The notes: generated by a model from the sequence alone, not told the origin. DNA of 64,000 nt from Corallium rubrum (GCA_964035015.1 OZ035998.1:20113327-20177326), one strand, 5' to 3'. Counted from the stretch's first letter, positions 1-11,571 are shown. Program-made: numbers and translations.

Positions 1-445
1 AGGTTTACAACACACATTTCGTAGGAGATCACCAGTAAAGAGACTTTTTTTATTTAGATATATATTTGGAGTAGTAAAAAGCATATTCTTTTTCAAAAAC
101 AACCAACTAAGTATTTAGTTCCACTGCCGAAGGTGTTTCAGTTTCATTATTTTATGCATGAAATTAAAACCTTTTTCACTACAGCAACGCTAATATAAAC
201 AACTGACCCACCTTTTGACTTCATGAAGGTATCTTTTAATCTTTTTTGTTGATCTGCTTAACACACTTTTTGCCTCTCGAGCAACATTTATACAACATCT
301 CGAAGCTGTTTACCGAACAGCTCAGCGAGAACATCATTACGCATGGCGGAAGTAGTTGCAATATAGTTGCCTATGCCGGAAGTTTGTTGTTTCAAACATT
401 TCGCTGTAATTCTGTCTCTTGTACAGTGCTTGGCTATATAATAAA

Positions 446-680
446 ACAGTTATACCATTCGCTCTCGTTGTATACGAACTAATAGCCAACTCGGCGAAGC
501 GCCTCGTTGGCTATGAGCTCATATACAACTCGAGCTCATGGTATAACTGTTAAATATATATATATATATATATAACAATTATACCATGAGCTCGAGTCGT
601 ATATGAGCTCATAGCCAACGAGGCGCTTCGCCGAGTTGGCTATGAGTTCATATACGACGAGAGCGAATGGTATAATTGTT
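446..680. repeat. Pair of inverted palindromes around a TA core
   Basis: Two copies of a roughly 106-bp unit (446-551 and 574-680) lie in opposite orientation around a short (TA)n core. Each unit is itself a palindrome: the ends pair as AACAGTTATACCAT with ATGGTATAACTGTT, and the tip holds a hairpin of the type GCCAAC...GTTGGC around GGCGAAGCGCC. There is no coding potential. The same kind of tip recurs in other palindromes of this window. Confidence 0.8.
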
Positions 681-1483
681 TTATAATATAGCAAAATATG
701 TTATGATAATTAATGCAAAATTGTTGATTTATTGTAATAAATTATATTAATTGAATATCCGTCACATATGAGCTTCCGTCATGCGTATTGTAGTTTATGT
801 TTTAAAGTTTCTTGCTGAGTTGAAAACAGCTTCAGAATTTTCTCTCAGAGCCAAAAAATACGTTGAAAAGATTGAATGAAGAATAAAAACAGCTTTGAAA
901 AGTCAAAAGGTGGGTGGTTTATTTCTTAATCTGTCGTGGTTGTGAATCTTTGGCTTTTTAAATGGACAAAGAAGCTAAAAATATAATTATAAATAGCGAA
1001 AGTTACGCGTTGTTTTTCAATATTTCTAATCTGAAAGAATAATACAGTTTTTATCCATCTGAATGATTTATTACTTCAAAAACCCACTTTGCTGAGTAAT
1101 AATAATGGTTGTACTCATAAATATGTGTTGTTAGTTCAATTCTTGTGGATTTTAATTTGTCTGACAAAACATTATTGTCAACCTGACAATTCAAAACGGG
1201 TTTTTAAACTCTTAAGACGATTTTTAAAGTGGATTTACCATCTTAACTTTGTAAATTGTGCTTTTGGGTTGTGTATTTTGTGTTAAATGTTAGTTTCCCC
1301 TTCTTAGCTCACGTTTTTCTGAGCTATACGTTGAAAAAACCAGCCAGTTTCATCTGCAATAGTTTAAGAAAACTACACCGCCATTTTGTTTTTCACTACT
1401 CGCTGTATATGAGCTGATATACAGTTAGTAATGCAGCCAATCAGATTGCAAAATAGCTCATATATCATTAGTAACTATATTAG

Positions 1484-1485
<2 letters not shown>
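681..1485. other. No gene seen
   Basis: AT-rich sequence with only short, stop-limited reading frames. No exon with matching splice sites, RNA gene or terminal repeat could be supported. Confidence 0.5.

Positions 1486-1555
<70 letters not shown>
1486..1555. repeat. (TA)n microsatellite
   Basis: Uninterrupted alternating TA dinucleotides. Confidence 0.95.
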
Positions 1556-1559
<4 letters not shown>

Positions 1560-1576
1560 AATTAGTATTCTTTTAA

Positions 1577-2387
1577 AACAACCTATTGTAGTAGTTTGAA
1601 AGCCCTAAAAGCGCTGCGTTATAAATTAATCAGCACATAAGTTAAACAAGAGGAGAAAAAGCTTTTAAATACTTTCACCATGTATACACTTCAAGTTATC
1701 TTAATTTCCCAGGTGTATAAGACTGTGTTTTTTAAGCCTGGTTTTCATTTGTCGCATTTCATCGCCGCTCATCGCCGATCATCGCCGATGCTCACATTTG
1801 CGACGATCGGGGATTGTCTGGGATGATCGCCGATCATCCTAGACAGTCGCCGTCGATAACCGATCAATGCGGGAAAATAATATTTTTTTGTGAAAATAGG
1901 CGCCCCCTCAATCTCGTTCCCAGAGCCTTCTAGATTATTACTCTATACGAAGCTTTCACTCGTCGTAGCGCTGGTACTGTGTAAGGAGTTTCTGGGTGCG
2001 AAAAATATTTGAGACAAGGGAAGAACCGAAGAATCATGGCAATTTCATGCATGTTTGAAGTGCTTGGTTTTCTTCCAGAGACTGGGTCCTAATTTGTCTT
2101 ATTTCATCGGATTTCGGTTTTCATTTGTTTTGCTTGTCTTAATTCATCGGCGACAGTCGGCGATCATCGGGGGAAACAAATTTTTTTGGTTCTTGCGATG
2201 ATCGCCGATAATCGGGGATTGTCCCCGATTGTCGGCTTTCATAATCCTATTTCATCGCAATTCATCGCAAAGCTGTATCGCCGATGATCGGCGATGAATT
2301 ACGATATATGAAAACCAGGCTTAATTAACGCATCCGTTGGCTCAGAGGTGTTTAGGGCTTTCAAACTACAACAGTAGCTAGGTTGTT
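1577..2387. mobile_element. Outer terminal-inverted-repeat element
   Basis: The left end AACAACCTATTGTAGTAGTTTG and the motif AAAGCCCTAAA are mirrored on the right (1577-1609 and about 2350-2387). The arms match with one small indel. The element has no transposase frame and is split by a second TIR element at 1736-2320. The class is unknown. Confidence 0.6.
1736..2320. mobile_element. MITE with TTAA target duplication
   Basis: The ends read GCCTGGTTTTCAT and ATGAAAACCAGGC and are flanked on both sides by TTAA (1732-1735, 2321-2324). The 585-bp interior is built from many short ATCGCCGATC-type motifs and has no long frame. TTAA duplications are typical of piggyBac and Kolobok superfamilies; which one is not shown by the sequence. 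It is nested inside the 1577-2387 element. Confidence 0.8.
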
Positions 2388-2800
2388 TTTTTTATACACA
2401 CTGTATATAGAGTGACGTAGTTCGACGCATGAATAAAATATATTGGTTCAAATTTCACACGGTTTTCTTCGTTATTCGTAAGTCTTTATCTCCCATACAA
2501 AGTGAATTGAAAATTGTTCATTATAAATGCACTGTCTTTATCTGTATAAAGCACAGGGAAGTATACAGATAGAGACAAAACCTTGTGAAATTTGAACTAA
2601 ATTTGATGATTACCTCGAACCTCGGCATTAAGTCTATATATACTTCCCTCGACGCTACACGCCTCGGTAGATAACTGACGTAGTTACCTCTGGGCCGGCT
2701 ACGGTAACTAACCTATACTTAGACGGGTGATTGCAAAAAAGGGAGTATAAAACATCCTTCGCCGTCATATAACCCAACTATAACGTTTTTGACGTTACAG

Positions 2801-3031
2801 GAAGAAAAGAACATGGACAAATATGCAAAACTGGAAGTCCCCGTTGAAAAGAAATACATAGGTTTAATACTGGGAAAACATGGTGACAATAGGAAACATT
2901 TAGAAACAAAGTCAGACACAAGAATCCATTTGATAACTTCCCAAGAAGATGAAGGTGAATTTCAAAATTTTACAATTATTGGATCCCGGCAAAACTGTGA
3001 AAGAGCAAGATCTTTAATAAGAGAAAAGATA
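2801..3031 (+). CDS. KH-domain exon
   Basis: This exon starts after acceptor GACGTTACAG and ends before donor GTAAGT, with 77 codons and phase 0 on both sides. It encodes a single KH fold. The strand VPVEKKYIGLILGKHG carries the nucleic-acid-binding GxxG loop (GKHG, exon residues 25-28). It is followed by RIHLIT, an acidic variable loop (QEDEGE), FTIIGS and the closing helix NCERARSLIREKI. KH domains bind single-stranded RNA or DNA. A methionine at residue 5 (2813) could be the start codon if no earlier exon exists. It probably joins the exon at 22639, which has compatible phase 0. Confidence 0.8.
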
Positions 3032-3121
3032 GTAAGTTTTAAGAAATAGTATAACTATAATACCTTTATTGAACTACGAACGGTTTACTGAACACATGGC
3101 ATGTTTTAGCTATATAATATA

Positions 3122-3234
<113 letters not shown>

Positions 3235-3361
3235 ATGATATTGGGCATTTCACTCGATTACATAGGATGTTCTAAGGATTTAGGGTGAAGGAAAATTCGA
3301 GTGTAGAATATATACATTTTAAGACCAAACCGGGAGCAGTTGCGAAAAATGCAACTACACA

Positions 3362-3434
3362 GGCCCTCCGGCAGGAATTGAACCCACGACCTTGCGATTC
3401 TAGTGCAATGCTGTGACCACTGAGCCACGGAGGC
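3362..3434 (-). ncRNA. tRNA-like head, unit 1
   Basis: Folds as a tRNA-like cloverleaf with intact Pol III A and B boxes. The acceptor stem needs one bulged base, so a functional tRNA is unlikely. It differs from unit 2 by one base in the D arm (GGTCACAG against GGTCAGAG). Confidence 0.6.
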
Positions 3435-3638
3435 CGTTGCCGAGAGCTTGATCGCGAGTTCTGTATATATAATAAGGTGGTAATGCCAGGAGAGAATTGG
3501 GTATATTATAAATGATATTGGGCATTTCACTCGATTACATAGGATGTTCTAAGGATTTAGGGTGAAGGAAAATTCGAGTGTAGAATATATACATTTTAAG
3601 ACCAAACCGGGAGCAGTTGCGAAAAATGCAACTACACA

Positions 3639-3711
3639 GGCCCTCCGGCAGGAATTGAACCCACGACCTTGCGATTCTAGTGCAATGCTCTGACCACTGA
3701 GCCACGGAGGC
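3639..3711 (-). ncRNA. tRNA-like head, unit 2
   Basis: Same fold as unit 1, exactly 277 bp away. The D-arm sequence GGCTCAGTGGTCAGAGC matches ordinary tRNAs better here. Judged to be a SINE promoter rather than a tRNA gene. Confidence 0.6.
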
Positions 3712-4093
3712 CGTTGCCGAGAGCTTGATCGCGAGTTCTGTATATATAATAAGGTGGTAATGCCAGGAGAGAATTAGGTATATTATAAATGATATTGGGC
3801 ATTTCACTCGATTACATAGGATGTTCTAAGGATTTAGGGTGAAGGAAAATTCGAGTGTAGAATATATACATTTTAAGACCAAACCGGGAGCAGTTGCGAA
3901 AAATGCAACTACACAGGCCCTCCGGCAGGAATTGTGGAATATATATAATATTATATATAATATATATATATATAATATATATATATATAATTTATATATA
4001 TAAAAAAGTAAAACTTCGAAATTCAACACTCTTGTAGGCCCTCGTCCCGTTTCGAATTCTAACCACACTAACTCCACCAGTAATGTCAATTTA

Positions 4094-4381
4094 GTGGTCA
4101 CGATTCCTCCTGATTTGCCCTTGTCTGACCCTGAAAGATCTGTCCTTGCGAAAGGTCTCAAATTTGTTCCCAACCCTGGGCCCATAGACTCCTTCTCAGT
4201 GAAGGAGGACACCGAAACTTTCTTTAGAAGACTAAGACTTAAGGCACATTTTCACAATGATTCCTCCATCCAAAAAAGGATGTTTTTGAGGCTGCTAATC
4301 CTAAAAAATCTTCCTGGTCTCCTCCGGAAGGCCAGTTTGGCTCCCTTGATCTTTTCATTCGACAATGTCGACATGATATAG
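4094..4381 (+). pseudogene. PLE-1 ORF, N-terminal part
   Basis: Encodes the region before the RT, including the phrases VLAKGLKFVPNPGP and ETFFRRLRLKAHF, typical of PLE N-termini. The protein frame changes near the A-run at 4271-4276, so the last third of this frame is out of register. The true reading continues in the frame of 4453-5343. It is the upstream piece of a single broken polyprotein. Confidence 0.7.
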
Positions 4382-4452
4382 ATCAGCTCCCACCTTTTAG
4401 GCCCAAAAGGCCATCTAATCTCAGCTCTAGTGAATTAAGTGCTTTAAAATCA

Positions 4453-5343
4453 TTGCGTAGCCGGAATGATATTGTCATCAAACCTGGTGACAAAGGTGGT
4501 GTTTTGGTTGTCTGGAGAGCTGATTTGTACCGCGAAGAGGCTCAAAGGCAACTAAACGACACTGCTTTTTACAGCAGAGTTGATGGTGATTTGACATCCC
4601 AGCACAACACCACCATTCGATCCACCATCAACAACCTCATCACCACTGGGGAATTGCCTGATACAGCAAGCAATCTCCTAACCACCACTCCACGCACACC
4701 TGTCATGTACTTCCTTCCCAAAATTCACAAACCCAACAACCCAGGTAGACCTATAGTGTCTGCTTGTGGTTGCCCTACCCAAGCCATTTCATCCTACCTT
4801 GACCACATCATGGCGCCCTTGGTTAAGAATTTACCTTCTTACATCAAGGACACCAAACATGCTCTGAAAATTTGTGACCACATTAGTTTTCAGGGTTCAC
4901 ATCATTTCATCTTCACCATGGATGTCAAATCACTCTACACTGTCATCCCGCATCACGATGGTCTTCAAGCACTTAAATATTTCTTTGATCAACGCACAAC
5001 TCGGGAGCCATCGACCACTACTTTGTTACGCCTGGCCGAGTTAGTGCTCACCCTCAACAATTTTTCATTTGATGGTGAGCATTACCAACAAGTTAGTGGT
5101 GTAGCCATGGGTACCAAAATGGGCCCTAACTATGCCAACTTATTTGTTGGTTATGTGGAAAAACAAATCTTTGAACAATACACTGGTTTCCTACCTGACT
5201 ACTATGGTCGGTTCATTGATGATTGCTTAGGCACTGCATCATTTTCGCGCGCTGACCTGGTTTGCTTCATTAACTATGTTAATGACTTCCACCAACACTC
5301 CAGTTCACATGGGAGATCAGTGAGACTAGTGTGTCGTTCTTAG
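4453..5343 (+). pseudogene. PLE-1 reverse transcriptase
   Basis: RT core copying element RNA at a target end. Visible blocks are KPGDKGG near the start, FLPKIHKP and GRPIVS (fingers), the first catalytic Asp in TMDVKSLYTVIP, the PLE-type loop GVAMGTKMGPNYANLF, and the catalytic pair in YGRFIDDCLG. All three RT aspartates are present. The frame is lost near 5300; the thumb continues in the frame at 5331. The match to Penelope-like RTs rather than LINE RTs rests on these motifs and on the linked GIY-YIG domain. Confidence 0.85.
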
Positions 5344-6272
5344 ATATTCTCGTCTCCATTAATGGTAATAAGCTGAGCACTTCTGTATTTTACAAGACCA
5401 CTGACTCTCATAGCTACCTCCTCTTCTCCTCTCATCCTAAACACACCAAAACTTCCATTCCTTTCTCTCAATTTCTTCGTCTTCGCCGCCTCTGCAGTGA
5501 AGATGACGATTTCAATGCCAAATGTTTGGAAATGAGAAACTTTTTTGTTAATCGCGGTTATCCTTCCCACCTCTTAGACACTGCCTTACACAAGGTCTCC
5601 AACATTTCCCGTTCAGACACCTTAAGCGAACCTTTGGCCACCACTTCTAATGAAAAAGTACCTCTAGTTCTCACTTTTCATCCCTTCAATTTCAAAGTAA
5701 GGGACATCATTAGCCGCAATTTCGACCTCATTAAAAATGACCCAGAAACATCTTCCATTTTCTCTGAGAAACCCCTAGTATCTTTTCGGCATAGCAAAAA
5801 CATCCGGGAAAACGTTGTTCACAGCTCACTGCAGCAAGCCTTGGTATCACATGTTGGCACCAGCTCTTGCTGTCGTGGTAGCTGCAACACCTGTAAATAT
5901 TTAGACTCCTCAATTTCAATTTCGGCTCCAAAATGTAGGTTCAACATAACCCACAGTTTCACTTGCACTTCCTCCAACCTCATTTACTGTATCTCTTGCA
6001 GTAAATGTCCCATGCTTTACATCGGAGAAACTGGAAGACGTTTAGGTGACAGGTTTGTTGAACACCTTCGTGATGTCAAAAACAATGTGCAAAACAAATC
6101 TGTTGCCAGGCACTTCAACAGTGCCAACCACTCCTTTTCCAACATGAAAATCTGTGCCATTCAGCCCATTACAGGTTGTAACGATACTCGTCGTAAACAA
6201 GAAATGCGTCTCATTTACAAACTTGGTACCATTCACCCTCATGGCCTCAATGAGCGATTCTCTTTCATTTAG
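5331..6272 (+). pseudogene. PLE-1 RT thumb, linker and GIY-YIG endonuclease
   Basis: Starts with SFLDILVSINGNKL, the RT end, then a basic linker. A cysteine cluster follows (CCRGSCNTCKYL). The GIY-YIG nuclease comes last: LIYCISCSKCPMLYIGETGR, then RLGDRFVEHL, an HF..ANHS block and the late Glu in RKQEMRLI. This domain nicks target DNA in Penelope elements. The stop at 6270 is natural. A short 3' UTR with a hammerhead follows. Confidence 0.85.
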
Positions 6273-6511
6273 CTCACTCCACCACCATATTCCACACCTT
6301 TTCCTTAACCTTCTTCTGATGATTTAAATAGTAATTTATAACCCGTTTCTTTGCCTATTTGCAGGTAGCTGACCCACAAATTGGGTCAGCACCTGCACAC
6401 AGGCTAAAATTACATATTAATTTATTTGTTTACTTTGTTTTTATTGGCTTACATGTGTTCACGTGATTCCCATTGCTATAAATACGCGTGACCACATGTG
6501 AGTTGTTTACT

Positions 6512-6556
6512 AATTTCTCCTGACGAAGGGCCTTCGCTCGAAACGTCGAGAGAATT
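6512..6556 (+). ncRNA. Hammerhead ribozyme, PLE-1
   Basis: Stem I pairs TTTCTC (before the core) with GAGAGA (after the cut). Core CTGACGA is at 6520-6526, stem II pairs GGGC with GCTC, GAAA is at 6538-6543, and stem III is the self-complementary ACGT. Cleavage would fall after C6547. A one-base bulge precedes stem II. Minimal type I hammerheads with a palindromic stem III, thought to act as dimers, are known from PLE terminal repeats. Confidence 0.75.
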
Positions 6557-6638
6557 TTTCTCCGTTTTTGAGGCCAACGTGACTTAACCCTGGTAATATT
6601 TGGATTTCAACCGTGGCCGACGCTGTCCTAGAAGCTTT

Positions 6639-6644
<6 letters not shown>

Positions 6645-6705
<61 letters not shown>
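6645..6705. repeat. (TA)n microsatellite at PLE-1 end
   Basis: Alternating TA directly after the PLE-1 3' region. Confidence 0.95.
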
Positions 6706-6708
<3 letters not shown>

Positions 6709-6710
6709 AT

Positions 6711-7018
6711 GTTTACAACACGAGCGGCCGTGTTGTATTGAATATACAATTACGAGCCGAAGGCGAGTGATTGTATATTCAATACAACAAGGACGCGAGT
6801 CCCTTTGGGATATTGAGATGGGATATCCCTTTGGGATATTGAGATGCTAATTGCTAATTAGTTACAAGCACTAGTAGTTGTATCCGAAGAGTATACATCC
6901 ACTAGTGGTTGTAACTAATTGGCATCATTGGTTTTAGTTTGTATGGGTTTTACAGGGGTATACATGTGACGTATTTCTGAAATTGGATTGGCTGCAAAAC
7001 TCATGAATTAGTAATGAA
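6711..7018. repeat. Palindromic repeat, copy 1
   Basis: Shares long near-identity with 39171-39495: a palindrome beginning GTTTACAACACGAGCGGCCG with a GAGCCGAAGGCGAG tip, then GATATTGAGATGCTAATT and TAGTTTGTATGGGTTTTACAGG. This copy has lost the last arm of the palindrome after GACGCGAG. Non-coding; both copies sit beside TA tracts. Confidence 0.75.
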
Positions 7019-7070
7019 TTTCACAAATATATATACGTTATTTCACTGCAAGGGAGTCATGAGATAAAAT

Positions 7071-7143
7071 GGTTAATCAATGTTCACTCGTGTGATATTC
7101 ATGGGATTTAGCATTGCTCGTACACTCGTGACCATTGATTAAC
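7071..7143. repeat. Palindrome
   Basis: GGTTAATCAATG with CACTCG inside is mirrored by CGTG and CATTGATTAACC. No coding content; a TA tract follows. Confidence 0.65.
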
Positions 7144-7146
7144 CCA

Positions 7147-7149
<3 letters not shown>

Positions 7150-7204
<55 letters not shown>
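7150..7204. repeat. (TA)n microsatellite
   Basis: Alternating TA. Confidence 0.95.
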
Positions 7205-7207
<3 letters not shown>

Positions 7208-7299
7208 AATACATTAATAATTCATGAGACAATCAGCCAGTTATAATATCGTTCATTCAAACACCTGATTTGAAGTTGGATACTCCAGTTTAACCCAAG

Positions 7300-8703
7300 C
7301 AGGGGCGGATCCAGGATTTTTCGTACGTTAGTCAAAATTTTCGTTTGTGAACATTCGGGGAGGGGTACGGAAATTTTTTCGGGGGGGGGGGGGGGTATGA
7401 TTAGTTATTAATACCCACACTAGATCTTTTTCGGGATTTTCTGTAAATAAAACGTGAGGTGCAAAAATGACTGTTTCACCCAATGTCAGGGCTCATCAGC
7501 ATGCCAAGAAAACACATAATACCACACGGCAAACTTGTGATTCCAACATGGACAGCCTTTGGAAAGCCGAAAAAGAGCAAACTGGTTTTAAATCAATTTA
7601 TTTAAATCAATTATTATCAAATCACAATTTATCACATCTGAACTAGAGAGATCGTATTACACCAAGCATGTGGTCTAACAAGACACTGACACAGTCCATA
7701 TTATATATGGATAATAGATATCCAAATCAAAATCTTAAACTAATATCAGGCGACAAAAAGCATAAACAAAATGCCTACACTACAGTATATATTGGTTTGG
7801 CTGGGTTCGCGGTATATAAGTGAAATATTTAATATTGATAAACTTTTGAAGCAGTAATATGCTAATTTCATAAACGATCATGCCTGCCGGTCGTGGCGCT
7901 GTTCGGTTAATACAAGTCCAAAACTATTATAATAAGAGTCAAATTTAGTTAAAATAGAATATATTTACATTATGGCTGTACAAGACTTGTTTTTCCTTTC
8001 TCGAACATACTTCGGGATGAAAGATTCGGCACCAAAATTTCTACTGAGGCAGAAGCTCGTGTTGTTGATAGCACTCAACCGCTCTTCAACAGAACTCTTC
8101 GGCAAAGCGTCGATTCGCTTCATCAGATCAGCGTAAACATCTTGAAGATATGGCCAGTCGTTTCTCTCAAACGTGGACTGCACAGTCTACAAGACATTGC
8201 AGTATATTCGCTATTTCGCTCTTATATTTCTGTGGCACTTGAAATTGAACATTCGCGTTCAAGCTGCGATCGTCGATCAGAAAGGCTGTAGAATCATGCC
8301 GTATACACTGAAGGCTGATGCATATGATCGATCAAAAAATGTAGCCAATGAGAATTCAGATACTTTTTGAATTAGCCAATTGGATAGCTTGTATACGAGC
8401 CCCTGATCCACGAATCGATCAGAACTCCCCACAGATCGATCAAAAAGCAAATTGGCCAATCGGATGGCTGGAATCAGACTACAGAGCGATCAAAACTCAC
8501 GCGCAAGACCGCTGTTCTGTGACTTGATATATTACATTATCGAAGGCCTTGCCGCTGTATGAAACTTGATAACTGGACTACAAATTTTGAATATTAATGT
8601 CTTTGCTATGGACCACAGTTTGAATTAATTGACTTAATTAATTAACTGCGCAATTTTTACCTTAGTCGCGTGATCGGTTTGACTACCCCTAGATCCGCCC
8701 CTG
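7300..8703. mobile_element. Non-autonomous hAT element, 1.4 kb
   Basis: The ends CAGGGGCGGATC and GATCCGCCCCTG are flanked by a perfect 8-bp duplication AACCCAAG (7292-7299 and 8704-8711), the hAT hallmark. No transposase is visible. A G-run at 7382-7396 lies near the left end. The interior near 8330-8450 repeats GATCGATCAAAAA with flanking CCAATTGG. The left end is near-identical to the fragment ending at 60335. Confidence 0.85.
7965..8183 (-). CDS. Small hypothetical ORF inside the hAT element
   Basis: A 72-residue frame on the - strand starting MQSTFERNDWPYLQDVYADL. It is mixed in composition, with a plausible amphipathic helix (DVYADLMKRIDAL) and a basic C-terminus. I do not recognise it. 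It could be a transposase remnant, a captured exon or chance; it lacks start-context support. Confidence 0.25.
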   Translation of the reverse strand: MQSTFERNDWPYLQDVYADLMKRIDALPKSSVEERLSAINNTSFCLSRNFGAESFIPKYVRERKNKSCTAIM

Positions 8704-8891
8704 AACCCAAGATATTAGATGAAAGCCGGTGTTCATCTTATTCTTAAGATTTCAATTATCTATGCAAAATAAACAAGTTGCTGTATGAATAAATTTTACA
8801 CACACTCATGAATAAAATCTTATGATGGTTTACTTTAATTGCATTTTCCAATTGAGATCGCGCGATTGAGATGCCATATCACTCGTTTATC

Positions 8892-8996
8892 GTGTTTCAT
8901 CAGGGGAATCCAAACACTCGAAAACAATAAATCCACTCGGGCTTCGGCCTCATGCTTCATCATGTTTTCTTGTGGTTGAATCCCCTGATGAAACAC
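8892..8996. repeat. Palindrome with GCTTCGGC tip
   Basis: GTGTTTCATCAGGGGAATCC is mirrored by GAATCCCCTGATGAAACAC with a CTCGGGCTTCGGCCTCATG-type centre. It belongs to the recurrent palindrome class of this window. Confidence 0.7.
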
Positions 8997-9457
8997 TCAA
9001 ACCCGTTGTTGATATATTACATGCAAACTACTTATAATTTCAGAAACATTTACTGGTTTACCGCTATAGTGTATATGACATGAAAATTATGTTTGTCTCA
9101 TGTGGTGTTTACTTACGGTTACTTCTAGAATGTAATATTGTGTTTCTATAGGAATTGCCGATTCTGGTACAGTAAATGGCCGAAACCGTTAACTCTAAAT
9201 CTATAATTTCAAGTGTAAGGCCCCGTTTACATGAAGCAGATTGACAGTCCAATCGGATCGAAAAACGTGAGTGAAGGCACAGGTTTACATGGAGAATCGG
9301 ATTGCTTTCGGTTTTGGAACACTATTTTCTGTGCTTCCCTCAATGTCTGCCATTTAGCACGACACGCACCAACTTCACTCATGCATATCAAGTCATTTTC
9401 AAGTCAAAGGCCTGCGCTAAACGTATTAACTTCGTTGGTAATGCGACGTCGAGTTAA

Positions 9458-9550
9458 CTCATTCCTGTCCGGGGGCTTCCCCAGAGGTGAATGAAATCGT
9501 CTGGCGTTAGCCAGAATAAAATACTAAAGACCAATTCGGACAAGAAAGAG
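9458..9550. mobile_element. Short TTAA MITE, copy 1
   Basis: The ends CTCATTCCTGTCCG and CGGACAAGAAAGAG are flanked by TTAA at 9454-9457 and 9551-9554. It is almost identical to 39599-39692. Confidence 0.8.
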
Positions 9551-9847
9551 TTAAACGTAGAATTTCAGTCGAATTTAATTGTTTTTACTTGGACGTGTTG
9601 AGCCTGGAAACGATTTCTTGCAAACATGGCGCCGAAACATTTAATTCGACGCGACGATAATCCGTCGTGTGTAACTCGAACACGATTATCGTCACGATTA
9701 TCCGTCTGACTTGCCGAGACGAATTTAATTCGTGTGTTGAATTTAATCGAGTTATACGTCGCACTTTCGTCGGATAAAATTCAAACAATTAAATTCATCT
9801 GAATTAAATTCGTCTAATGTGCGACGCTTAGCGCAGGCCAAACTATG

Positions 9848-10076
9848 TGTACAAATTACTCGTTCAGGAAGACGGGTTCGAGCTCCCAAGAGACTTGACA
9901 TATGATAGATTATTTAGATTTTTAATATAGAACGTAAATATTAGCATAAAATTAACAAAAATAAGTATAAATAGAGACAAACTTGAACTAGGAGATTATT
10001 ACTTACGAAAGTGTCATAGAGTAAAGCTATATTTAAAGCGTTTTATATAGTGAATTAAAGTTTGAAGGATTTTACA
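9848..10076 (+). repeat. BEL-1 5' LTR
   Basis: Begins TGTACAAATTACTCG and ends TTTACA, matching 19867-20078 except for scattered substitutions and a roughly 15-bp insertion near its right end. The LTR start carries the last 19 codons of the pol frame, so in the 3' copy pol reads into the LTR. Confidence 0.85.
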
Positions 10077-10092
10077 TGGTAGCAGGAGATGG
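10077..10092 (+). promoter_or_regulatory. BEL-1 primer-binding site
   Basis: TGGTAGCAGGAGATGG lies directly after the LTR end and resembles the TGGTAGCAGAGC primer sites seen in many metazoan LTR elements. The matching tRNA is not determined here. Confidence 0.6.
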
Positions 10093-10200
10093 TTATAATT
10101 ATGGAAGTATAGAGTGAAGGGAGTTCGTGAAGGAGTTCTTTATGTTAGCCGTGATGGCTCTGAACGAGAAAGAACAGGAGCTGTATAGAATTATTCATGG

Positions 10201-10506
10201 ATGACATTGGCGGATTTTCGTAATGAACTAGAGCAATACAGTTTACCGATTTTGGGGACCAAAACTAGTTGCTGTCGACGACTGTTTAAACATAAACGTC
10301 AGTACATTGTTACAGGACCAGGGTGGAAGATTCCCAGTTCCGTATCGAGTAGAATGACGACCCGACAATCAGCAAAGTCAAAGACCCAGGTCGATACGAC
10401 AGAAACACCTGGCGCCGAAATGGAAAGCCTTATTGATGCGAGTTTAATCCAAACACCAACAAAGGAAGAAAACCCGCCTGAAATCGTCGGCTCCGGTAGT
10501 CGGTAG
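10201..10506 (+). CDS. BEL-1 leader ORF with SAP-like motif
   Basis: The 101-residue frame begins TLADFRNELEQYSLPILGTK, a good fit to a SAP helix-turn-helix (DNA-binding; pattern L..L...L...G.K). The tail is polar, S/T/E-rich and probably disordered. An upstream piece at 10156-10203 (MALNEKEQELYRIIHG) is in another frame, so the natural start may lie there. SAP-like N-termini occur in BEL Gag proteins. The frame breaks at 10507, although related reading (QSVLTRVLQSDIKEWLRAW) continues just after. Confidence 0.5.
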   Translation: MTLADFRNELEQYSLPILGTKTSCCRRLFKHKRQYIVTGPGWKIPSSVSSRMTTRQSAKSKTQVDTTETPGAEMESLIDASLIQTPTKEENPPEIVGSGSR

Positions 10507-11430
10507 TGCACGTCAGTCTGTCTTGACCAGAGTTCTTCAGAGTGATATTAAAGAATGGCTGCGCGCATGGACAATGATTGTGCCTATGACAGATAGTCGA
10601 AATACTTGATGATAAGTTCACAAGAAAATTAAGGAAGAGATGTTGGTTTGTTTGGTTTCTTTATTTATAGTACGAGTTCCTCTGTACTGAAATTGTTGAT
10701 CGTCAGACGCTAGTTACTATAATAAGACTGTGTGGTGTTTATACTCAGACTATATAAATCTTAAAGCATTGATCAATTTGAAGAACAAGCATGACATCAA
10801 ACCGAGAGCCGCGACCTCTCTCTCTCATTACATTATTTATTAATATAATTCTCATCGACTGAAACACAGCATTTCTATCATGGTTGAATTTTGAAATATT
10901 ATCTGCAAGACTCGGAGACTTGTCAGTCGCGCGATTTAACACTCTCCTTTGACAGACTGTATAGAGCGACGGTATTTACGAATCTATTTACTAACTCAGT
11001 TTACATCTTCTGGCTCTCATCAACTCCATTGTTGTTATTCTCGCTTTATCGAGGGAAAGAGTCCGAAAGACAGTATAAAACGTAAAGGGAAGCTGATATA
11101 CCTATACATTGTTAATATTAATATTACACTAGCAAGGTTGCTTTGATTATTCTTGTTTCATGATCAAGTAAAAATTGGCTGGCATTAGACAGAATACTCA
11201 ATAGAATTCTAAATAATGGCCAAAGGATACCTAGCTGCTTGACTGGTTAGTTTATATGTCACACAAAACTCGTTAAACATACATTACGATTCATATTGGA
11301 TCAATTACTCCTAAACATTTTATTGAATAATTAGAAGATCTTGGCTTGAACTTAAAGAGAAAAGAAAAATTTTGATTTGAGTAAAATTTATACAAAGATC
11401 TCGGTGAAAAACATGTATAAAACGATCCTA
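10507..11430. other. BEL-1 leader region without a clear gene
   Basis: After a short remnant of the leader frame, no supported exon or element is seen until the hAT end near 11440. Confidence 0.4.
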
Positions 11431-11439
11431 CAATATGAC

Positions 11440-11571
11440 TCTAGATCTCTCAAATGCAGGAAATGCGTTTTCAGAGACTCTAATTTTCAAAATTTTCCGG
11501 GGGTGCATGCCCCCGGACCCCCCTAGATTGTGGGCCACGGTCAGATTTTACGCTAGATCCGCCCCTGAAGC
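11440..11571. mobile_element. Truncated hAT end
   Basis: Finishes in TAGATCCGCCCCTG, the same terminal motif as the two hAT elements, preceded by a CCGGGGGTGCATGCCCCCGG hairpin. No partner end was found nearby, so this is a fragment. Confidence 0.55.

Larger units (their letters stand above)
3985..6644 (+). mobile_element. PLE-1, Penelope-like retroelement
   Basis: A reverse transcriptase followed by a GIY-YIG endonuclease on one strand, then a hammerhead ribozyme and a (TA)n tract, is the diagnostic PLE layout. The left end merges into short TA-rich DNA after the 277-bp array. Two frameshifts split the coding region, so this copy is dead. Confidence 0.85.

Noticed and set aside
3362..3434. 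A functional tRNA gene
   Set aside because: The acceptor stem needs a bulge and the sequence is locked in a 277-bp tandem unit; a SINE-type promoter fits better.
6711..6800. CRISPR-like or attachment-site repeats in the palindromes
   Set aside because: This is a eukaryotic genome, there is no regular spacer array, and the palindromes are isolated units beside microsatellites.
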